Shown: positions 6,798-13,676 of the stretch, one piece after another
How positions within the stretch are numbered: position 1 is the first letter of the stretch
Layout of the letters: every line of letters starts with the position of its first letter
Position numbers and translations under genes: made by a program
NCBI GenBank assembly: GCA_002419285.1
Contig: DIFU01000158.1
Coordinates: 1 to 16,801, forward strand
Reading direction: 5' to 3'
DNA: 16,801 nt
Source of the DNA: Prolixibacteraceae bacterium UBA5740
Lineage (GTDB): Bacteria; Bacteroidota; Bacteroidia; Bacteroidales; Prolixibacteraceae
Notes under the pieces: model-generated
Told to the model about the DNA's origin: nothing
Databases searched by the model: none
The model's input: the letters and a program-made list of their open reading frames with translations, nothing else

Positions 6798-9700
6798 ACC
6801 TGGAAAATACATTCTACTAACATTATCGGCAGTCCTGCTCATACTGGCCATCCTTGCGGAAAGAGGGGTCATATTCAGGAATCCGGGTGAAAAACTGGTA
6901 GTCCAATTCCAGGAGACATTGCTGCGAAAGGAAAAAACGGTCGCAGCCGCCATGGAAGAAATCCGGATGATCACGAAGTCAAATGGGTTCACCGACAACC
7001 ACCTCAGCGCGCTGGTTCCTTACCATGAAACCCTTGAAAATTCAGGATACGGTTTTCTAATATACCGCGAAGGAAAGCTTTTCTACTGGTCCGACCGAAG
7101 TATTGCCTTCCGTGAATATCTGCCGGTCAATACCGAACCCGACAGTAAAATTATTCGTTTCCCGAATGGATTCTATTTGTCGAGAACCATCGAGGATGAA
7201 GGTTATACTATCATAGGATTAATTCTTGTCCGATATGATTTCCCACACGAGAATAAATTTCTCCATAACGCCTATCTGGAGGATTTTTCATTGCCTGAAA
7301 CATTTCAAATCCTCAAGGCAGGCGCCGAAAACTCGATTGAAATTCACAACCTCGACAACGAAAGTGTCTTTTCCATCGCACCAAAAGGGGAAATCCAATG
7401 TAAAAAGACCCAAGTGTATTTGCCGGCACTGATGTATATGGCTGGATTAATCCTGCTGATCCTGTTTCTCAGGAAGCTTTTTGCCGAAAGGCATCAGAGC
7501 AGTGGTCTCCGGTTGCTTCTAATGCTGGGTGTACTTTTTTTTCTATACTGGATCCACATCCTGTTCAAATTTCCTTCCGTATTTTATCATCTCGAAATAT
7601 TTTCACCGGCCCAGTTTGCCTATAGTTTCTGGCTGCCATCACTGGGCGATTTCTTCATTGTCTCAGGATTCATTTTCTTCCTGATGCTGAACCTATACCG
7701 TGATCTGAGAATAGTCCATATCGAGCGGAACCTTCAACTTTCACGTAATTATATTCTCGCATTCCTGATGATAGCGGCTGCCATTGGCTACTTTCTGGCA
7801 GGCTTCTTTATCACACGCCTGATTTCCAACTCGAGTTTCTCCTTTACCCTGAACCAGATCAATGAAATCACCCTACAAACTGCCGTGGGTATTGCCTCGG
7901 TAATGTTGCTGCTCTTCGGGCTGGTTCTTTTTACCATCCGGATAACCGACGAGGGGTTGCGGTTCCTTAAGAGAAAGGAATTTTTGGTGATGTTGGTAAC
8001 CGTAACCGTCATGGTGGGTCTTGTCGGATTCCTGATTTCCGGCACCATTGCCTACCAGCCCCTTTTACTGTTTGGACTCTCATCCTTGCTTACCACCATT
8101 TATAATCCTTCCTCTTCCCGGAAATTCGGGATGAGTTACCTGGTTCTTTTTATAGCCATTATTACAGTATTTTCCCTTGAAATAATTTACCGGGTAACCG
8201 TAAGCAAGGAACGTGAAGTCCAGAAACTGCTTGCCGTCAATTTGGTAGCAGAACATGATCCTGCGGCAGAAGTGTTTCTGGCCGAAATCCAGCAGGATAT
8301 CAACCAGGATCCCAACATTCCTGATTTACTTCTGCAACCTTACGAAAACCTCGAGGACTATCTTGAGTTTACGTATTTCAGCGGTTTTTTCAGACAATAC
8401 GATTTGCAGATTACCATCTGTTCAGGAAGTGACAGCCTGATTATCCACCCGCAGAACTCAGTGGTACCTTGCTTTCCTTTCTTTGACAAAATGATTGAAG
8501 ACCAGGGAATTCCGCTTACTGGGACCAGTTTCTACTATCTAGACAATATGAATGGAAGGATCTCCTATTTCGGGAAAATCCATTATCCGCTCTCATCCGA
8601 TTCAATCGGGATATCGATCTTCATGGAGCTTCACTCAAGGATTCCATCCGAAGGGATCGGATTTCCGGAATTGCTGATCGACAAATCAATGCAAAAACCG
8701 GCCAGTTACAATAGGTTTGAATATGCCAAATATTATGGGGGTGAGTTGGTCGACAAGCACGGGGACTACCAGTATAACTATTATATTTATTCCTACGACT
8801 TCGAAGATACCGAATATGCATACAGCACCTGGGATGGCTATGAACATCTGGTTTACCGCTCGCGCGAAGACAACTACGTAATGGTCAGCAGGAGCTTGTA
8901 TACTTTCGTTGACTATCTGATATCTTTCCCTTACCTGTTTGTGTTCTACTTTGCTTTTTCCCTGTTAATCCTTCCACTGGTCCGCCCTGGAAGCCGTAAG
9001 CAGAAATTTCAGTTCGACCTGAAACTCAGGATCCAGGTATCCATTATTTCGATTGTTTTTGTATCCCTGTTACTGGTGGCACTGGGAACCATATTTTATA
9101 ATGTCGAGGAGTACAGGTCCCGCTTGCAAGAGGACCTGGATGCCAAAATGAACTCAATTTCCGCCGAAATTGATCTGCGACTGGAGGAAGTGGAAGAAAT
9201 AACGCCTGAGATTGAAGAATGGCTGACCCGTGAACTCGTAAAGCTTTCGAATATATTCACCACCGACATCAATATTTACAGTGTTAATGGGGAAATGCTG
9301 GTATCATCACGTCCTGAAGTTTTCAGCAAAGGTCTGATTTCAAGAAAGATCAGCACTGATGCCTACTACGAACTCTTTGAGAATTTTCAGACCAGTTATT
9401 TTCAGCCCGAACGAATTGGGCAGTTGGGATATCTGTCGGCTTACACCCCAATCATCAACGACAAAGGGAATTACCTGGGGTTCATCAACCTGCCCTATTT
9501 TACGCACCAGGATAAATACAGCCAGGAGATTTCAACCTTCATCGTGGCGTTTATCAACCTGTATGTATTGCTGTTCCTGGTCAGCATTATGGTTGCCATA
9601 TTCATCGCCAACCAAATAACCAGGCCGCTGGTAACCATCCGCGAAAATCTTCGCAAAATTGAATTGGGAAAGCGGAATGAGCATATCCAGTATCGTATGG

Positions 9701-10470
9701 ATGACGAGATCGGAAAGCTGGTCAGGGAATACAACCGCAAGGTGGACGAGCTGCTGGTAAGTGCCGAATTACTGGCGCGCTCGGAAAGGGAAAGCGCATG
9801 GCGGGAAATGGCCAAACAGATTGCCCATGAAATAAAGAACCCGCTGACCCCGATGAAACTGAACATCCAGCACCTGATGCGCTTCAGGGGGGAAGAAAAA
9901 GAATACCGTGAAACCGTTAACAGGGTAGCCTTGACCCTGATCGGTCAAATTGAAACCTTGTCGGATATAGCCACCGAATTCTCCAACTTCGCACAGATTC
10001 CTACCGCGAGGAAACAGGTGTTCAACCTTTCCGAACAAATCGACAAAGTGATGGAGCTTTATGAAAACGATCACCGTGTAAAGGTGAGTGTCGACAAAGG
10101 AGCACTGAAGCATATCATGGTCAATGCCGACAGGGAACAACTTTCAAGGGCATTGATCAACCTCATTAAAAATGGCATCCAAGCCATACCTGCCGACCGT
10201 GAAGGCCATATCAGGATTGTCCTGAAAAGGGAAGCCCACATGGTAGTGATTTCGGTCTCTGATAACGGGACAGGTATACCCACCGACCTTCAGGAGAAAA
10301 TGTTCAGTCCCAACTTTACTACCAAATCGAGCGGTATGGGGCTCGGACTGGCCATTGTCAAAAACATTGCCGAAAACTTTAATGGCCGCGTATGGTTTGA
10401 AACCACACCAGGGGTGGGCACTACTTTCTACCTTGATATTCCTGTATATGAAGACCCTGCCGATGATTAG
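6787..10470 (+). CDS. large multi-pass sensor histidine kinase, NtrY-like C-terminus
   Basis: Encodes 1227 residues from ATG 6787; a TTG at 6778 would add three. About 12 hydrophobic segments: one near residues 5-25, an extracytoplasmic part to ~210, a seven- or eight-helix block (~213-470), a second loop (~470-710), helices at ~710-735 and ~747-772, a third, Cache-like loop (~773-918), and a last helix ~919-942. Then follow a HAMP linker (NQITRPLVTIRENL), a HisKA domain with the phosphoacceptor H1014 in MAKQIAHEIKNPLTPMK, and a HATPase domain: N box around N1125/N1129 (NLIKNGIQA), G1 D1159 (DNGTGIP), F box FSPNFTTK and G2 SGMGLGLAIVK. The AHEIKNPLTP box is NtrY-like. All residues needed for autophosphorylation are visible. 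No response regulator is adjacent. The MBL gene overlaps its stop. The stimulus is unknown. Confidence 0.93.
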   Translation: MMHRPGKYILLTLSAVLLILAILAERGVIFRNPGEKLVVQFQETLLRKEKTVAAAMEEIRMITKSNGFTDNHLSALVPYHETLENSGYGFLIYREGKLFYWSDRSIAFREYLPVNTEPDSKIIRFPNGFYLSRTIEDEGYTIIGLILVRYDFPHENKFLHNAYLEDFSLPETFQILKAGAENSIEIHNLDNESVFSIAPKGEIQCKKTQVYLPALMYMAGLILLILFLRKLFAERHQSSGLRLLLMLGVLFFLYWIHILFKFPSVFYHLEIFSPAQFAYSFWLPSLGDFFIVSGFIFFLMLNLYRDLRIVHIERNLQLSRNYILAFLMIAAAIGYFLAGFFITRLISNSSFSFTLNQINEITLQTAVGIASVMLLLFGLVLFTIRITDEGLRFLKRKEFLVMLVTVTVMVGLVGFLISGTIAYQPLLLFGLSSLLTTIYNPSSSRKFGMSYLVLFIAIITVFSLEIIYRVTVSKEREVQKLLAVNLVAEHDPAAEVFLAEIQQDINQDPNIPDLLLQPYENLEDYLEFTYFSGFFRQYDLQITICSGSDSLIIHPQNSVVPCFPFFDKMIEDQGIPLTGTSFYYLDNMNGRISYFGKIHYPLSSDSIGISIFMELHSRIPSEGIGFPELLIDKSMQKPASYNRFEYAKYYGGELVDKHGDYQYNYYIYSYDFEDTEYAYSTWDGYEHLVYRSREDNYVMVSRSLYTFVDYLISFPYLFVFYFAFSLLILPLVRPGSRKQKFQFDLKLRIQVSIISIVFVSLLLVALGTIFYNVEEYRSRLQEDLDAKMNSISAEIDLRLEEVEEITPEIEEWLTRELVKLSNIFTTDINIYSVNGEMLVSSRPEVFSKGLISRKISTDAYYELFENFQTSYFQPERIGQLGYLSAYTPIINDKGNYLGFINLPYFTHQDKYSQEISTFIVAFINLYVLLFLVSIMVAIFIANQITRPLVTIRENLRKIELGKRNEHIQYRMDDEIGKLVREYNRKVDELLVSAELLARSERESAWREMAKQIAHEIKNPLTPMKLNIQHLMRFRGEEKEYRETVNRVALTLIGQIETLSDIATEFSNFAQIPTARKQVFNLSEQIDKVMELYENDHRVKVSVDKGALKHIMVNADREQLSRALINLIKNGIQAIPADREGHIRIVLKREAHMVVISVSDNGTGIPTDLQEKMFSPNFTTKSSGMGLGLAIVKNIAENFNGRVWFETTPGVGTTFYLDIPVYEDPADD

Positions 10471-11266
10471 GATCACTGTCCTGAATGACAACCTCCCGGG
10501 CGAAGTCTGCGGATCGCAGCATGGCCTCTGTTTTCTGGTCGAGGCTGATATCTGTTTCCTTTTTGATACAGGCCCTTCGGATATCATCCTGAGGAATGCA
10601 CATATCCTCAAGGTCAACCTTGATGACATCCCACTGATCGTAATCAGTCATGGCCATTACGACCACACCGGCGGGTTGCCCTTTCTGACAGGCAAGAAGC
10701 TGATCTGCCACCCGGCCGCACTGGAACCCAAACACCGAAAATCGGACGGTAGCTGGAACGGCATTCCAATACCAGCTTCTGACATCAGGAAACTGTTCAG
10801 TGTCACCGAAACCAGAGAGCCAGTGTGGCTCTCATCCTCGGTGGTCTTTCTGGGTGAAATTCCCCGACTGACTTCATTCGAGTCAACCACGACGGCATTT
10901 GTAAACGACGAAGGCCTGGATGATTTTATCCCCGATGACAGTGGAGTCGCCATTCTTTCCAGCGAAGGGCTGATTGTCATTTCAGGATGCGCACATGCAG
11001 GCATCTGCAATATTGTAAAACACGCCATAAAAGTAACCGGAGAGGAAAACGTGCATGCCGTGATGGGTGGATTTCACCTTAAGGAAGATAATGAGGTGAC
11101 CAGGGAAACCATACACTGCCTGAAAGATATGCAGGTCAGCCATGTTTATCCGTCGCATTGTACCGCCATGGAGGCCCGCATGGCATTTGCCCGAGAATGG
11201 GAGTCACCCATCATCACTTCAGGTAGTGTGATCAATCTGCCTCCACCGATGATTGAACCAGATTGA
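10463..11266 (+). CDS. metallo-beta-lactamase-fold hydrolase, COG1237 type
   Basis: Encodes 267 residues from ATG 10463; ATG 10448 would add five, and a far upstream ATG would run deep into the kinase gene. The start lies 8 bases inside the kinase (ATGATTAG), a typical coupled overlap. The order is that of COG1237: ITVLNDNL at the start, CFLFDTGPS, the metal motif SHGHYDHTGGL (H63, H65, D67, H68), a segment with VFLGEIPR, DDSGVAILSSEGLIVISGCAHAGICN (H178) and VMGGFHL, then VYPSHCTAMEA. All expected metal ligands seem present, so an active di-metal hydrolase is likely. Database names for the group mention a dihydropterin/aminobenzene phosphate synthase role from archaea; I would not transfer that. 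The substrate is unknown. No signal peptide, so cytoplasmic. Confidence 0.9.
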   Translation: MIRITVLNDNLPGEVCGSQHGLCFLVEADICFLFDTGPSDIILRNAHILKVNLDDIPLIVISHGHYDHTGGLPFLTGKKLICHPAALEPKHRKSDGSWNGIPIPASDIRKLFSVTETREPVWLSSSVVFLGEIPRLTSFESTTTAFVNDEGLDDFIPDDSGVAILSSEGLIVISGCAHAGICNIVKHAIKVTGEENVHAVMGGFHLKEDNEVTRETIHCLKDMQVSHVYPSHCTAMEARMAFAREWESPIITSGSVINLPPPMIEPD

Positions 11267-11267
11267 T

Positions 11268-11275
11268 TATCTTTG
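11268..11275 (+). promoter_or_regulatory. perfect -7 element before the phosphoribosyltransferase
   Basis: TATCTTTG matches TAnnTTTG and begins one base after the MBL stop codon; start of transcription would fall near 11282, about 20 bases before ATG 11301. No -33 TTTG is found at 19-21 bases, so it may be an internal promoter or chance. Confidence 0.25.
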
Positions 11276-11300
11276 GTACCTGAATAATAATCTTCCTTCC

Positions 11301-11711
11301 ATGGTTCCATTATCGTTTCGTGAAATTGCCAACCGTTTAAAAGCTACAGACCTGCCTGAAACTGACCTCGTTATCGGTATCGGCACAGGAGGCATAGTGC
11401 CTGCATCACTGGTTGCATTCCATCTGAATGCTGAATTGCGCATCATCACCCTGAATTACCGCGATGAAAAAAACAACCCCCGATTCGAAGAACCTGTGGT
11501 ACTGAACATGCCTTCCAACCTGGAACTGGAAGGGAAGAAAATTCTTCTGGTCGATGATGTTTCTGTTTCCGGGAAAACACTGAATGCCGCACTCGAACTT
11601 TTAAAGGGAGTTCAGGTCACCACCCTGACCATGAAGGGCAAGGCCGCGGATATCATCCTTTTCCCCGAAGTGAAGGATTGCGTAAAATGGCCCTGGAAGG
11701 AACAGGCCTAA
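11301..11711 (+). CDS. type I phosphoribosyltransferase, purine-type (COG2236-like)
   Basis: Encodes 136 residues. The frame opens at a TTG (11253) inside the MBL gene, but the ATG at 11301 starts the protein where the family starts (VPLSFREIANRLK). Visible parts: VIGIGTGGIVPASLVA (the early pyrophosphate-binding loop), the PRPP motif ILLVDDVSVSGKTL with D85/D86, and the C-terminal CVKWPWKEQ, which looks like the W-P-W purine contact of xanthine/hypoxanthine-guanine phosphoribosyltransferases. It probably joins a purine base to PRPP in salvage; the exact base cannot be read from sequence. It is 34 bp after the MBL gene and is probably cotranscribed with it and the kinase. It ends 33 bp from a convergent rhomboid gene. 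Confidence 0.87.
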   Translation: MVPLSFREIANRLKATDLPETDLVIGIGTGGIVPASLVAFHLNAELRIITLNYRDEKNNPRFEEPVVLNMPSNLELEGKKILLVDDVSVSGKTLNAALELLKGVQVTTLTMKGKAADIILFPEVKDCVKWPWKEQA

Positions 11712-11713
11712 AG

Positions 11714-11736
11714 AAAAAACCGGTAGTATTTTTTTT
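11714..11736. terminator. probable bidirectional terminator between convergent genes
   Basis: A run of six A (11714-11719), a short spacer containing ACCGGT, and eight T (11729-11736) can pair as a weak A/T stem and gives a T-tract on each strand. It sits in the 33-bp gap between the phosphoribosyltransferase stop and the rhomboid stop, where both transcripts must end. Confidence 0.35.
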
Positions 11737-11744
11737 GAAGCTCC

Positions 11745-12617
11745 TTACTTACCATGCCTGAAAAGAGTCTCCTTCTCATCCTTTGTCAGGGCATCATACC
11801 CTTTCTCGGCAATTTTATCCAGAATCCGGTTTAATTCCTTGTGATCGGATGCCTTTTGCCTGTTGTACTCATAATCATCGCGGGGCGGCTGCCGGTGAAT
11901 TACCCTGAATTTCTTACCCGACGGTTTCTTCGGACGAAAATTGTTCAGAAATCCGGATATCGGAGAGGCAAAATCCTTTCCATTACGGATCATGGCAAAA
12001 AAGGCATAACCTGCAACAACACCGCCCAGATGCGCAAGGTTTCCTCCGGCATTCGACCCTGAAATCCCGATAATATAACTGATAACCATGAACAAAGCCA
12101 GATATTTCAAGGGAATTTTTCCTATCAGCATTAGATGGATGGCCCGGTTGGGATCCCTGAAGGCAGCTGCGATCAATATGGCAATAACCGAAGCGGAAGC
12201 ACCCAGAAGGTAAGTAAAGCGAACGGCATTTCCGAAGGCAGGAAACAGGTTATATGCCAAAATATAAAATACACCTCCTGCCAGTCCGCCGGCAATATAC
12301 AATCCCAACAACTGCGCCGGATTGAAATAATCCATAAAGATGCGGCCAAACCAATAGAGCACCAGCAGGTTGAAGAGAATATGCAGAAAATCGAAGTGCA
12401 GAAACATGTAAGTTACCAGCGACCAGGGTTGTCGGATAAATGCTTCGATGGAAGCCGGCAATTCGAACCATCGGATCAGGGTAAACTCAGATCCCGACAG
12501 GAAAAATACAACCTGCAGCAAACGAAAAACGAGGAACACGGAGAGATTCACGTAAATCAGCCTTGTAATCACCGATCCTTCCCTGAAGGAAGCCTTTATT
12601 TCATCCCAGATTTCCAT
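11745..12617 (-). CDS. rhomboid intramembrane serine protease with DUF6576-like tail
   Basis: Encodes 290 residues from ATG 12617; a TTG at 12629 would add four. Six or so transmembrane helices carry the rhomboid signatures: FLHFDFLHILFNLLVLYWFG (loop and second helix), the catalytic serine S141 in LLGASASV, and H196 in NLAHLGGVVAGY. The dyad is intact, so it should cut within membranes; the serine motif is GASA rather than the usual GASG. After the last helix comes a basic linker and a ~45-residue C-terminal domain ending LTKDEKETLFRHG, the form known in Bacteroidota as DUF6576, likely cytoplasmic and possibly substrate- or partner-binding. It follows the other rhomboid by 20 bp (8 from the TTG) and is the last gene of the mutL cluster. 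Confidence 0.93.
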   Translation of the reverse strand: MEIWDEIKASFREGSVITRLIYVNLSVFLVFRLLQVVFFLSGSEFTLIRWFELPASIEAFIRQPWSLVTYMFLHFDFLHILFNLLVLYWFGRIFMDYFNPAQLLGLYIAGGLAGGVFYILAYNLFPAFGNAVRFTYLLGASASVIAILIAAAFRDPNRAIHLMLIGKIPLKYLALFMVISYIIGISGSNAGGNLAHLGGVVAGYAFFAMIRNGKDFASPISGFLNNFRPKKPSGKKFRVIHRQPPRDDYEYNRQKASDHKELNRILDKIAEKGYDALTKDEKETLFRHGK

Positions 12618-12637
12618 CCCTGCAGACAACTAATTGA

Positions 12638-13450
12638 TTAATAGAAGGTATTGGTAGTCTTCGCCCAGTATTTGATCAGAATGAAACCGAAGAGCATACC
12701 TCCAAGGTGGGCAAAATGGGCAATGCTTCCGCCCGAATTGGTGAGCCCAAGATAAAGCTCGAGTGCCCCGTAACCCATCACGAAATATTTTGCCTTAATG
12801 GGGATCGGTGGGAACAAGAGCATCAGCTGTGTATTCGGGAATATCATTCCAAAGGCAAGGAGAATTCCGAAAACGGCACCTGAAGCACCAACCGTCGGGA
12901 TATCCATTTTCATCTGCAGGATGCGCTCCATCAGCAAGCCGCCTTCTGCAGCAAATGATGCCGAGGAGGGATCATCATACCATTCCGTGATGAAGTCGAT
13001 CAGCTGGGGCGAAGGGTTTCCCAATTGTTTGTTGACAAATTTCTCGAGCAATTCGGGAGCTGGTGTATTCTGAAATGCAACGATCGAGTTCTGGATCGAT
13101 TGGATTTCCAGATGGTTGACAAACATATGCAGCGCAACAGCCCCCAGGCCTGTAACAAAATAGTAGATTAAAAATCTTTTGGGACCCCATATGCTCTCCA
13201 GTACGCGACCAAACATCCACAGGGCAAACATGTTGAAAAAGAGGTGCATAAAGCCTCCATGCATAAACATGTGGGTAACAATCTGGAAGGGCCTGAATTT
13301 TTCGGATGCCGGATAGTGCATCCCAAACAGATTGGTGAAGTCGATGCCTGCCGCTTCCAGTGCATAGGTAGCCAAGAGCATCAACACATTGATGATAATC
13401 AGGTTTTTAACGACAACCGGAGTGTCCTGAAGTATGGGTCGGTAATGCAT
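12638..13450 (-). CDS. rhomboid intramembrane serine protease
   Basis: Encodes 270 residues from ATG 13450. Signatures: HMFMHGGFMHLFFNMFALWM, catalytic S190 in VGASGAVFGILLAFG and H248 in AHFAHLGGMLFGF, so the Ser/His dyad is complete. Between the second and fourth helices lies a ~70-residue hydrophilic insert (residues ~110-180, starting near VNHLEIQSIQNSIVAF and ending before VGASG); such an insert is common in Bacteroidota rhomboids. It has no C-terminal domain, unlike its downstream neighbour. It lies 223 bp after mutL on the same strand and directly before the second rhomboid; the pair may be coexpressed and act on overlapping substrates, which is inference. Confidence 0.94.
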   Translation of the reverse strand: MHYRPILQDTPVVVKNLIIINVLMLLATYALEAAGIDFTNLFGMHYPASEKFRPFQIVTHMFMHGGFMHLFFNMFALWMFGRVLESIWGPKRFLIYYFVTGLGAVALHMFVNHLEIQSIQNSIVAFQNTPAPELLEKFVNKQLGNPSPQLIDFITEWYDDPSSASFAAEGGLLMERILQMKMDIPTVGASGAVFGILLAFGMIFPNTQLMLLFPPIPIKAKYFVMGYGALELYLGLTNSGGSIAHFAHLGGMLFGFILIKYWAKTTNTFY

Positions 13451-13663
13451 ATCTTTCTATCACTAATTACAATTAAATGTCAGCAATTTACAATTTAGCT
13501 TCATTCTTCCACAATATTTCTGCTGATTTAATTAAACGCAGATGTATTCCAATGATTGCCCCTTGGCAGGGTAATCGCTTTCATGCCAGGCCGAAACTAA
13601 ATTCCAATGCTATTCTCAGAGTACAAACAATAACCCGGCCATGGCATTCACAAGGTTGAATCA

Positions 13664-13676
13664 TGACACTGTGTCA
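13664..13676. repeat. palindrome TGACAC-T-GTGTCA, copy 1
   Basis: A perfect 6-1-6 inverted repeat that overlaps the mutL stop codon (13674-13676). The one-base centre makes a hairpin unfavourable, so a dimeric protein site is more natural than a terminator. The same 12 defined bases recur at 14097-14109. Confidence 0.5.

Noticed and set aside
10355..10462. Upstream ATG extending the MBL protein by 36 residues
   Set aside because: The extension lies within the kinase ATP-binding domain and does not match the family, which begins at about MIRITVLNDNL.
11253..11300. TTG start for the phosphoribosyltransferase
   Set aside because: It lies in the end of the MBL gene, and the extra 16 residues have no family counterpart; ATG 11301 fits better.
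13477..13659. 60-codon plus-strand ORF in the gap between the rhomboid and mutL
   Set aside because: No recognisable domain, no ribosome site or promoter, and composition like noncoding DNA; it merely fills an AT-rich gap.
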